In this document: positions 1-7,797 of the stretch, piece after piece
Position numbering within the stretch: the first letter of the stretch is position 1
How the letters are laid out: each line of letters starts with the position of its first letter
NCBI GenBank assembly: GCA_003536545.1
Contig: DPZW01000004.1
Coordinates: 1-21,178 of the forward strand
DNA: 21,178 nucleotides
From: Rhodospirillaceae bacterium
Lineage (GTDB): Bacteria; Pseudomonadota; Alphaproteobacteria; UBA11073
Direction of reading: 5' to 3'
The notes under the pieces: generated by a model
Told to the model about the DNA's origin: nothing
Seen by the model: only the letters and a program-made list of their open reading frames with translations
Databases searched by the model: none
Program-made: the position numbers and the translations under genes

Positions 1-3000
1 ATACATATAATAGAGGATTTATCCCTGCCGCGTTCGGCCGATCCCCGCATTCTGGTGCCCGGCAAAAATGATGCCGCGATCTGGAACCATCGCCTGGATC
101 CGCGCACGCATGGCGATGTGCGCCAATTGCTGGATGCCCTGGATGGCCGCGAATTGGTGCTGTTGATCCGTACGCAGGATTCTCCCACAGAAATGTTGAA
201 ATCATTGTGGACGCAGGTGCGCGAACAATTACCGAGCGATGATCATTATCATTATCCATTTTTGATGAAAGAATTTGCCAACCAGGTGCATGGTTTTGCC
301 GGCCGCACCGGCGCGGGCGTGGTGCAATTGCGTTTGTCATCGCATGGCACGCCGATTGAATCTTTGTCACCAGAAAAATCTGCCACTTATTATCAGGCAA
401 CCGCATATGACGGCGATAGCCGCCGCGACAGCGCGCTGCGCAAGGCATCCCTGGAACTTACGTTGGGCGCGGCTGGCACGGGCGGCGTAGACCCACAAAA
501 ACTGGCGAAGGAAGTGCAGCCTGAAGATGGCCGTCCGTTCCTGTTGCTGTGCCTGGGCGCAGATGAAACATCGGATACCATGCCAATGTCTGCGCAAATA
601 AAACTCAACGAAGCCCTGGTAGAACGCGAAGCGGCGGATACGGTTTATACCTCACCTGTCAGTGATGAAATAACAGCGGCATCCATGAAGGAGCAGGAAA
701 TTAAAAACCGCGTGGCCACATTGGAAATGCTGGCGGATATCGCGCGCAATCCAGATGCCGATGCGGAAGTGAAAGAAGATTTTGTTAAGAAATTAAATCG
801 CACGATTAAGGAAATCAGCAAACCGGATGTGCTGGCAAAATTACCGGTGGGCGTTGCGTTGGCGGCGACTGAGGCCCTGAGCGATCTGGCAGAAAATCAT
901 CCCGTGATGAATGATCCTGAAATGATTGGCCCGGGTGATGCGATTGAAATGGTCATGGCTGCACAAAAAGTGCGGCGCGTGGTGGTGGATCTGGCCCCCG
1001 AAGGTGCATTGGAGACATTGCATATCAAAACACCCGCGAATGAAAATCGTGCGCCCGTGGTTGCCAAGGATGAACAGTTAATGATGACGGCGGTGATTGA
1101 AGCGCGCGTCGAACAAATTAAAACACTGTTTGAAAAATTGGATGCGCCGGATGCCGCCGAAGGCGCGGCACAACTATTGGATAAACGCACCTTGAGTGCT
1201 GTTGAAGCGCAGCCTGCAGTGCCGGAGGCAATGAAGGCAAAACTTGCAGAAGTAGGGCAGCAAATAAAGCCGCTGCGCCGCCAGCTCGATGTAAAATCTG
1301 ACGCCAAGGCAGAATTGCAAGCCATTAAGGCTGAAGAGTTAAAGGTGATCGATCCCAAAGGCGCGTTTAAAATTGCGCCGAAATCCCAGGAATCTTTGCG
1401 CGCACTGCAAGAGCAATTAAAAGCTGATCCGAAGCTGCGTGAAGAATTATCAAAAAATAAAGAAATTGCCCCTTTGGTTGAAACATTAAGCAAGGCTGAT
1501 TTTGAAAATCCGCGCGATGTGGCAAAACTGGCCGCACAAATTGCAAAATTGCCGAAAGAGGCGCGCGCCGAGATTTCCAAAGTTGTACCTACAGGATTTG
1601 CAGAGGCAGCGCAGGAAATTACGCAAGCCGTCACGATGGATGCGCTGTTGCCGAAATTACAGGAGCCATTGGAAGCATTGAAGGATGCGCCCCTGCCGCC
1701 CGAACAAAAGGAAAAGCTGGAAGCTATTGCGCAGCAATTGGCCACCGCGAAAGATCCAGAAGCCATCCGTGAAATTGTTAAACAATTGAACGAAGTCATT
1801 GCAGATTTGCCGCCCCAGGTGACCGTAGAATTGCCGCAGCTCAAAGAATTTGCCGAAGTAATCCAGAAATGGGAATCCGAACCCGCAGTCTTTGATCAAT
1901 TTGTTGCGGAATCTGTAAAGATGCATGCAGACGAACAAATTCAGGTGATTGAGCATCTTGAAGCTGCGCATCTGAGTGCGGAAATTGGTGCGAAGCTGGA
2001 TCTGACATTGGATGCGCTCGGGGAATTACCACTGGATCCCGCGCAGCAAGAGCAACTCCAGGAAATTATAGATCAACTGGAAGGTGCAGACCCCGCGCAA
2101 TTCAAAGAAATTATTGCGCAGTTGAATGATTTAATGACGGCCCTGCCACCTGAAGCGGTGAAGCAATTGCCGCCGGCGATTGCTGAAATTCATGAAGGTT
2201 TAAAATCTGCTGATTTGTCAGCTTTGACCAGATTAGATGTGGCTGTGCAGGCTGGCGCAGAAATTGGCAGTAAAATTGAGCTTACACTGGATGCGCTTAA
2301 AGAATTGCCGCTCACCGCCGCGCAGCAAAAAGAATTAAAAGAAATTGCCAAGCAATTGGAAACGGCCGAGCCTGCACAGTTAAAAGATATTATTGCAAAA
2401 ATGGAAGGGGTGGTTAAGACATTGCCACCCGAAGCCCTCAAGCAATTGCCGCCTGCAATTGCCGAAATCCGCGAAGGTTTGAAATCTGCAGATTTGTCCG
2501 TTCTGGCGAAGGCGGAAATTTCGCCGCAAATGAAATCTGAAATTGGGATGAAACTCGCACCCGCTCTGAAGGCGATGGCAGAAACGCCGATGACGCCGGC
2601 GGATCGCAAACAGTTCCAGGAAATCACCCATCAATTATCCTCTGCTAATCCGGCAGAGGTGCGCCGCGCGATTCAAAAAATGGATCGGCTTGTGGCCGCC
2701 ATGCCGCCGGAAACAAAACTGCCGCCCGCGGTAACGGAGCTACGTACAACCCTGCGCGGCGTAGAACAGCCATCTATCCGCAGCTTCAGCAGTTTTGCAG
2801 CATCTAAATTCAAAGCTGCGCCTGCGCCAGAATTCAAAGCTTCTGCGGCAACCGTTGCCGCCATTCGCCAATTCCAGACTATTTTGAAATCTGCGCCTGC
2901 CACATCGGGCTTGCCGCTGTCTGCAGGCCAGATTGAAACACTGGTGAAAGCAGATTTATCCAATCCCCAAATACAGCGGCAAATGGTGGCGATGCTGCAG

Positions 3001-4236
3001 AGCAGTGCGGCAGCGAATAGCAATCAGCCCCAGCCGCATGCGCCACAATCACGGGCCGCCAAACAACTGCAAAGCATTCTGAAAATTCAGGGCACGGATT
3101 CTGCGGCACATTTGCCTGCGGGACAAATCGCGCAGGGGCCGATGGGCTCGGCGGGACAAAAACCGGTGGCTGCAAGATACGAAGTTGCGCTCACCCAGAC
3201 CATGGGCAGCAGCAGCCTGTTTCGCATTGCCAATGATCCCAATGCGCCCCCCGCCGTGCGTGAACAGGCACAGGCGATGTATTATGAACAGCTGAAGCGG
3301 GAACAGTTATTATTGCTGGAAAAATTAATCCAGAGTAGCGAAGTGAAAAATCCTGCCCAAATTAAAATTCAGCAATTGGCCGTTGTGCAATCCCTGGACA
3401 GTGTCAGCAAAGAAAACGACGACCTGAAAAAACGCCTGCAACAGGAACAAGCCATGGCTGCCGCCGCAGCGCAGAATAATGTGGTGGGCGTTGTGCAAAA
3501 TAATAATGCAGCGACGACCATGCATACGGTGCCTATGGCCACTGTGCAGGAGTATCAGGCAACGGCATTCGTGCAGCAGGATATGCAGGTTTCTGCAATG
3601 GCCGCAGCCGCATCTATTGCCAATGCAACGGTGATGATGGGGCAAGGGGTTGTGCCGCAAAGCACAGAACGTTTTGAAGTGAAGCCAGAATTATTCAATG
3701 CACCTGAAATAAAAGCCCCTATTGTAGACGAATTTAAGATTCCTGACGGCCCCTCTAACCCTTCACCTGAGCAGGAAGTATGTAAAAAAGATTGTGGAAA
3801 TTGTCATGCGCAATGCGGTATTAAAGATGCTTTTGCAAGCGTGGGTGCAAAAGAAGCAGAGGCAGAGGCACGGAAAAATAACGCTGGAGATCCAAATGCT
3901 GGGCTGCAAGGAATGTCTGATCTTGCCAAGCAATTGCAGGCTAACAAATATACCATTGCAGATAATATACTTAATCAAATCCCACCCGATGCTGTTGCAG
4001 CCGGAAAAAGATATCATGATCTTCATCCGATGTCGGGAGATCCCGAAGAATGTCCAGTTGTGGGGCCGCTAATTAAAGCGCAGAAAAAAGCGGAAGCTGA
4101 GCGCGGAGCTGCTGGTGGCGGTGATGCAAAAGCATTGAAGCAAGGCGCGGATTCCGCTAATTCATCGGTGGCGGAAGCTAATGCAAAAGCACGCAAAGCT
4201 GCTGCAGAGGCAGCTAAAGGACTTATGCCAAAATAA
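1..4236 (+). CDS. Large Ala/Leu/Lys/Glu-rich repeat protein, unknown function (5' end outside window)
   Basis: The frame is open to the left edge (position 1 begins a codon), so the gene is probably 5'-truncated. The first in-frame usual start codon is GTG at 55, which has no Shine-Dalgarno sequence and lies inside sequence that already reads as protein. Residue numbers here count from that GTG. Residues 1-190 look like a compact globular domain with Trp, His and Tyr. A long, highly charged helical region follows, containing a 93-residue repeat (about residues 529-915), then a Gln/Ala-rich stretch with a short coiled-coil-like segment near 1120-1140. The tail (about 1205-1393) has a CxxxCxxCxxxC cluster at C1243, C1247, C1250 and C1254, plus C1333 in a CPVVGPL motif; the rest of the protein has only one Cys, near residue 168. 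I see no signal peptide or membrane segment, though the true N-terminus is missing. It is followed 26 bases later by the next gene of the same operon. I do not recognise the family. A faint resemblance of the N-terminus to DUF1826 proteins is too weak to use. Confidence 0.85.
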   Translation: MHIIEDLSLPRSADPRILVPGKNDAAIWNHRLDPRTHGDVRQLLDALDGRELVLLIRTQDSPTEMLKSLWTQVREQLPSDDHYHYPFLMKEFANQVHGFAGRTGAGVVQLRLSSHGTPIESLSPEKSATYYQATAYDGDSRRDSALRKASLELTLGAAGTGGVDPQKLAKEVQPEDGRPFLLLCLGADETSDTMPMSAQIKLNEALVEREAADTVYTSPVSDEITAASMKEQEIKNRVATLEMLADIARNPDADAEVKEDFVKKLNRTIKEISKPDVLAKLPVGVALAATEALSDLAENHPVMNDPEMIGPGDAIEMVMAAQKVRRVVVDLAPEGALETLHIKTPANENRAPVVAKDEQLMMTAVIEARVEQIKTLFEKLDAPDAAEGAAQLLDKRTLSAVEAQPAVPEAMKAKLAEVGQQIKPLRRQLDVKSDAKAELQAIKAEELKVIDPKGAFKIAPKSQESLRALQEQLKADPKLREELSKNKEIAPLVETLSKADFENPRDVAKLAAQIAKLPKEARAEISKVVPTGFAEAAQEITQAVTMDALLPKLQEPLEALKDAPLPPEQKEKLEAIAQQLATAKDPEAIREIVKQLNEVIADLPPQVTVELPQLKEFAEVIQKWESEPAVFDQFVAESVKMHADEQIQVIEHLEAAHLSAEIGAKLDLTLDALGELPLDPAQQEQLQEIIDQLEGADPAQFKEIIAQLNDLMTALPPEAVKQLPPAIAEIHEGLKSADLSALTRLDVAVQAGAEIGSKIELTLDALKELPLTAAQQKELKEIAKQLETAEPAQLKDIIAKMEGVVKTLPPEALKQLPPAIAEIREGLKSADLSVLAKAEISPQMKSEIGMKLAPALKAMAETPMTPADRKQFQEITHQLSSANPAEVRRAIQKMDRLVAAMPPETKLPPAVTELRTTLRGVEQPSIRSFSSFAASKFKAAPAPEFKASAATVAAIRQFQTILKSAPATSGLPLSAGQIETLVKADLSNPQIQRQMVAMLQSSAAANSNQPQPHAPQSRAAKQLQSILKIQGTDSAAHLPAGQIAQGPMGSAGQKPVAARYEVALTQTMGSSSLFRIANDPNAPPAVREQAQAMYYEQLKREQLLLLEKLIQSSEVKNPAQIKIQQLAVVQSLDSVSKENDDLKKRLQQEQAMAAAAAQNNVVGVVQNNNAATTMHTVPMATVQEYQATAFVQQDMQVSAMAAAASIANATVMMGQGVVPQSTERFEVKPELFNAPEIKAPIVDEFKIPDGPSNPSPEQEVCKKDCGNCHAQCGIKDAFASVGAKEAEAEARKNNAGDPNAGLQGMSDLAKQLQANKYTIADNILNQIPPDAVAAGKRYHDLHPMSGDPEECPVVGPLIKAQKKAEAERGAAGGGDAKALKQGADSANSSVAEANAKARKAAAEAAKGLMPK
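1639..2790 (+). repeat. Protein-level tandem repeat inside the large ORF (93-residue period)
   Basis: Three successive units begin at 1987, 2266 and 2545, exactly 279 bases (93 codons) apart. A more diverged unit begins near 1639, offset by 113 residues because it carries an extra ~20-residue segment. Each unit reads roughly as L(D/E)AL..LPL.P.Q...L..I..QL, then (A/D)PA...(D/E)II, then LPPE..KQLPPAIAEI.EGLKSADLS. The two central units are the most alike; the last is the most eroded. The DNA copies have diverged, so this is an old protein duplication rather than a recent DNA repeat. The predicted structure is helical hairpins separated by Pro-containing turns. Confidence 0.85.
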
Positions 4237-4262
4237 TTTTAACATATTAAAAGGAGATAATA

Positions 4263-5603
4263 ATGTCAGAAGAACCGCAGGATACCCCAATTGCTGGGGC
4301 AATAATTCCAGAAGATAAAAAGCCGTGGACAAATGCGTGCTCCAGCGGAAACTCCATCTCAAAGGCATTCACAGACGCCAATAGCTGCCCGGTTATTGAG
4401 CCGCTATTTGAAGCACAAAGAGAAGTAGAATTACAAGGACAGAAAGAAGTTACAGACGGCAAAAGTTTCAGGCAACCGGATTCAGATGCTCGCTCTGCTG
4501 CAGGGCCGGAATTCATCGTTTTCTTTGACGGCGCACCGATTAAATTATTGGGACAAGGTTTATTTCAAGGGAAACCCTTGGCAGCATTTTCAACGCAGCC
4601 AGATGGCACTCAACCTGATTTATTAATAGGATCATTCGGCCCCAGCTATATCATTGTCTATCGGGAACCGCCGCCTGCGACAGCTACGATTTGTATTAGG
4701 AATAAAGGTGTCTATTTTTTAGAGCCAACGCGTGATGCCTGGCCCGATGTAGAAATGGATCCAAAAGAGGGAAAGAACGCAGAGTTAATCAGTCTTGTGC
4801 CGGCCGATGATGAGGCAGGAAATGAACCACTTATGGCAACTGCCGCTGTTGCGCGCCAGGAAGATATTGATCAATATGCCGCCATTGCATTGGGGGGGCA
4901 ATCTGCTGAACATAGCCCTTTTAAGAAGGGGGCTGCCGACGCCGAGGCTGCTCCGGTTCTTTTGGCGGTATTCGTCGTGGATCTTTCAGTTTCATACGAA
5001 GGATTAATCTCACCAGAATTTTTAAAAGGCAATGCAAAAGTTGGTACAAAAGATAGAGTGGGTGCAGAGCATTTAGAAATTGAATACCTGAGAACGTCAT
5101 CGGGCGGTTTAAAAAAATTAGATGAATCCAGAAAAACACCGGAAGAGATTGCACAATTAAAAAGTAAGGTAATGGCACAGTCTCTCATTAAATACCGATC
5201 TGCTGCACAAGGCAGCATTAAAGGGACAATGGGGGCCGTTAAAGCCATGAATGCTGCGCCCATGGGATCGGGTGAGATATTATTCAGTTATGGAACCCGG
5301 CTTGAAAAGGGTGTTGTTATCAGTAAACCTGATGAAACAACCTGCTTGCTTGCAGTAGACCATATGCTGGTCTGCTTTTTTGGTCATTCTCCAAAGGCTG
5401 ATGAGAAATTGCCGACCTTGACGGGTATGTGGGCCGGTTATGCAGTTAAAAAAGAAGGTGGCGGGATTGCTGGCCAAGTTATTAAGTCAGGATCTCCTCC
5501 CGCAAACCTTAAACAAATACGATATGTGGATAATGCACATATTGCGCAGGATGCATTGCAACGCGCTAAAGATCATAAGAAGGGACAACAGCCAAAGCCA
5601 TGA
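4263..5603 (+). CDS. Hypothetical protein, 446 aa, unknown family
   Basis: The ATG at 4263 has a strong Shine-Dalgarno sequence (AAGGAG, starting at 4250). The gene begins 26 bases after the large ORF and its TGA stop overlaps the next ATG (ATGA, 5600-5603), so the three genes probably form one operon. There is no signal peptide or transmembrane helix. The N-terminal ~90 residues are Cys-containing and low in hydrophobicity, with NACSSGN and then SCPVIEPLFEAQ, which matches the ECPVVGPLIKAQ motif near the end of the upstream protein. From about residue 80 the sequence looks globular and beta-rich (FIVFFDGAPIKLLGQGLF and similar strands), with a Lys-rich helical section near 270-310 and a basic tail ending KKGQQPKP. 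I do not recognise the family and assign no function. The shared motif suggests that this protein and the upstream one have a common partner or targeting/processing signal. Confidence 0.85.
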   Translation: MSEEPQDTPIAGAIIPEDKKPWTNACSSGNSISKAFTDANSCPVIEPLFEAQREVELQGQKEVTDGKSFRQPDSDARSAAGPEFIVFFDGAPIKLLGQGLFQGKPLAAFSTQPDGTQPDLLIGSFGPSYIIVYREPPPATATICIRNKGVYFLEPTRDAWPDVEMDPKEGKNAELISLVPADDEAGNEPLMATAAVARQEDIDQYAAIALGGQSAEHSPFKKGAADAEAAPVLLAVFVVDLSVSYEGLISPEFLKGNAKVGTKDRVGAEHLEIEYLRTSSGGLKKLDESRKTPEEIAQLKSKVMAQSLIKYRSAAQGSIKGTMGAVKAMNAAPMGSGEILFSYGTRLEKGVVISKPDETTCLLAVDHMLVCFFGHSPKADEKLPTLTGMWAGYAVKKEGGGIAGQVIKSGSPPANLKQIRYVDNAHIAQDALQRAKDHKKGQQPKP

Positions 5604-6211
5604 CAGTATTTATCGGAAAAAACGCACCTAATTTTACCACGCTGGCGATTTTGCCGGATGGGAGTGTGAAAAATGATTTTACCTTTTGGGATAATGCCCA
5701 GGGCGGGATGAGTGTTTTATTTTTCTATAGCATGGCTTTTTCATTTATTTGCCCGACGGAGTTGCAGGCCTTGGCACATCAGCATGAGGAATTTAAAAAG
5801 CGCAAGGTGCCTGTATTTGCGATCAGTTGCGACCAGCATGTTGCGCTGCAACGCTGGACACAATTGCCGATTGAACAGGGCGGCATCGGCTCTTTGCCGT
5901 TTCCGTTGCTGTCGGATCCATCGCGCCGGATTGCTGAATCCTTTGGTGTTTTGATTAATCAGAGCCTATCGCTGCGTGCGACGTTTTTGATTGATAAATT
6001 GGGCGTGGTGCGCGCGCAATTGATGCAGGATTTTCATATGGGCAGAAATACCGATGAAATTTTACGCCTGATTGATGCGCATCAGCATCATGAAAAAACC
6101 GGTGAATTGACACCTGCGAATTGGACGGTGGATCAACCTGCACTCACCAGTGATACGGCAGAGCTGAGCAAATATCTGTTGCGTCAGAATAAAATTTACC
6201 GCGCGGCATAA
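5600..6211 (+). CDS. Peroxiredoxin (AhpC/2-Cys Prx type) lacking the resolving cysteine
   Basis: A 203-residue cytoplasmic thiol peroxidase of the AhpC/TSA family, which reduces H2O2 and alkyl hydroperoxides. The peroxidatic cysteine is C51 in FSFICPTEL, and the conserved active-site Arg is R126 (SLRATFLID). Length and the family's C-terminal extension (GRN.DE.LRLIDA..HHEK) match typical 2-Cys Prx. Two changes stand out. The usual C-terminal GEVCPANW reads GELTPANW, so the resolving Cys is T171. The active-site PxxxTxxC reads SxxxSxxC, so the conserved Pro is Ser. Another cysteine, C76 (FAISCDQH), is present. Its start overlaps the stop of the previous gene by ATGA, with only a weak AGGGA-like sequence upstream, so translation is probably coupled. 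It may act as a 1-Cys enzyme needing an external thiol, or as a sensor. Confidence 0.93.
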   Translation: MTVFIGKNAPNFTTLAILPDGSVKNDFTFWDNAQGGMSVLFFYSMAFSFICPTELQALAHQHEEFKKRKVPVFAISCDQHVALQRWTQLPIEQGGIGSLPFPLLSDPSRRIAESFGVLINQSLSLRATFLIDKLGVVRAQLMQDFHMGRNTDEILRLIDAHQHHEKTGELTPANWTVDQPALTSDTAELSKYLLRQNKIYRAA

Positions 6212-6274
6212 ACGCCTAACATACATTTGTACTCATCTTGTTCTGATGTGGAAAACTAGTATTCTTTTCCCATC

Positions 6275-7795
6275 ATGGTTGATTCTTTTCGTGGGAACTC
6301 TCTTTATCCGGTAGTAACGGCAGTGCTGTTGCTATCCGTAACCAGTTGTAATGTTGGGAAAAAATACCAACGGCCCAATCTGGCAGACATTGAGAAAAAC
6401 GGTCGCAGCTGGCAGCTGGCCGAGGGTAATCAGGTGCTCCGCGTTGTGCCGGATGCGGTGGCAGGCAACTGGTGGCAATCGTTGCAGGACCCGCAGTTGA
6501 ACTGGCTGCTCGCCTGGGCCATGTATGGCAATCACGATTTGAAATCTGCCGCCGCGCGTTTGCTGGAGGCGCAGGCGAATGCGGACGCCAGTTATTCCGC
6601 GCTGCTGCCCGAAGTGAATGGCACAGCGAGTGCGGCGCACCGCGCATTGGCCGCGCCGCTGGATGATGAAACAGAAGACGTGGCGCAGGCAGGCATCAAT
6701 GGCACATGGGATTTGGATTTGTTCGGTGGCAATCGCCAACGCCGCCGTGCGGCCAGCGCTAATGTGGAAGCAACCGCCGCGCTGCAACAGCAAGTTTATC
6801 TGGATCTTTCTGCCGAAGTCGCGCGCGCTTACATTCAATATCGCACGGCGCAACATCAGAAAAATTTGGTACTGCAAAACCTGGGTCTGCAGCAGGAAAC
6901 TCTGAAGGCTACATTGGCGCAGCGGCAGGCAGGCGCGATCAGTGATTTTGAAGTGACGCGCGGGCAGGCGCAGGTAAATACCACAGCGGCGCAATTGCCG
7001 CAGATTGAGCGATCGGCACACGCCGCGATTAATCGCCTGAGCGTTCTCACCACATTGCAACCAGTAGAACTGCTGACGCAGCTTGCACCTCTCGCACCGA
7101 TTCCGGTTCTGCCCACAGTTACGGTGGTTTCAACACCATTGAATGTGATTAGCCGCAGGCCCGATATTCAGGCCGCAGAGCGGCGGTTGGCACAGACTCT
7201 TGCGCTACGGAATGCCGCTTTCGCCGGATATTTTCCACGCGTAAGCCTTGATGCCTTTTGGGCAGTGGGCCATTCGTCGCAAAGCGGAAATTTTTTGCCC
7301 TGGGGTGCAACGCTGAATGGTTTGCTGCCGCTTTTAAATTTTGGTGCAATTGAAGCTCAGGTCGATGCAGCCGATGCGCGTCATATGCAGGCCTACCATA
7401 CATTCCAGCAAACAGTTTTGCTCGCGTTGGAGAATGTGGAAAATTCTCTTACCGCTTATCTTACGGAATTACAGCGCAAGGATATTCTGGAAGAGGTGAT
7501 GAAATCACAGGCACAGGCAGCGATTATCGCCCGCGCACAATATGAAGCAGGTGCGACGACGCAACTGGACCTGTTGGTATCTGAACGGAATAAACTGGAT
7601 GCAGAAAATGCCTATGTGCAATCAGCTGCGGCGGTAGCGGAAAATATGGTGTTGCTTTATCGCGCGCTGGGCGAGGCGTGGCAGCAGAACCCGCAGGTGC
7701 AAACCATGGCAACACAACCGCAAAGCGTGGCACCCTCTGTATCAAGCCAACCCGCTGTCGTGGAAAATGCAACGGGAACAATCGAAATCCAATAA
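6275..7795 (+). CDS. Outer-membrane efflux lipoprotein, NodT/TolC-like family
   Basis: A 506-residue outer-membrane factor that would form the trimeric channel-tunnel through which RND, MFS or type I exporters discharge. The N-terminus is a short lipoprotein signal: a hydrophobic run, then the lipobox VTSC with the lipidated Cys at C25. Family marks include NWWQSLQDPQLNWLL (about 65-80), the LDLFGGNRQRRRA turn (147-159), the second-repeat ISRRPDIQAAERRL (about 292-305) and the C-terminal YEAGATTQLDLL. Two long-helix OEP repeats cover most of the mature protein. The Gln/Ser-rich last ~35 residues are extra. ATG 6275 is the only start that leaves a complete signal peptide; its ribosome binding site is poor. 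The 63 bases upstream hold no clear promoter. No RND pump or adaptor is adjacent, and the gene converges on the type I secretion operon with a two-base gap, so it is a candidate channel for that exporter. Most NodT-family proteins instead serve RND pumps. Confidence 0.92.
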   Translation: MVDSFRGNSLYPVVTAVLLLSVTSCNVGKKYQRPNLADIEKNGRSWQLAEGNQVLRVVPDAVAGNWWQSLQDPQLNWLLAWAMYGNHDLKSAAARLLEAQANADASYSALLPEVNGTASAAHRALAAPLDDETEDVAQAGINGTWDLDLFGGNRQRRRAASANVEATAALQQQVYLDLSAEVARAYIQYRTAQHQKNLVLQNLGLQQETLKATLAQRQAGAISDFEVTRGQAQVNTTAAQLPQIERSAHAAINRLSVLTTLQPVELLTQLAPLAPIPVLPTVTVVSTPLNVISRRPDIQAAERRLAQTLALRNAAFAGYFPRVSLDAFWAVGHSSQSGNFLPWGATLNGLLPLLNFGAIEAQVDAADARHMQAYHTFQQTVLLALENVENSLTAYLTELQRKDILEEVMKSQAQAAIIARAQYEAGATTQLDLLVSERNKLDAENAYVQSAAAVAENMVLLYRALGEAWQQNPQVQTMATQPQSVAPSVSSQPAVVENATGTIEIQ

Positions 7796-7797
7796 TC

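Noticed and set aside
6..17. TATAAT followed by AGAGGA at the left edge, suggesting a promoter or ribosome binding site for the large gene
   Set aside because: The reading frame is open through it, the only start at suitable distance would be CTG at 25, and no -35 can be seen because the window begins here. Treated as coding sequence of a 5'-truncated gene.
897..1844. 315-codon open frame on the minus strand inside the large + strand gene
   Set aside because: Its Ser/Ala/Asn/Cys-rich translation is what an antisense reading of a Glu/Leu/Lys/Ala-rich gene gives; no ribosome binding site or recognisable domain. The same applies to the minus frames near 2190-2627 and 2673-3023.
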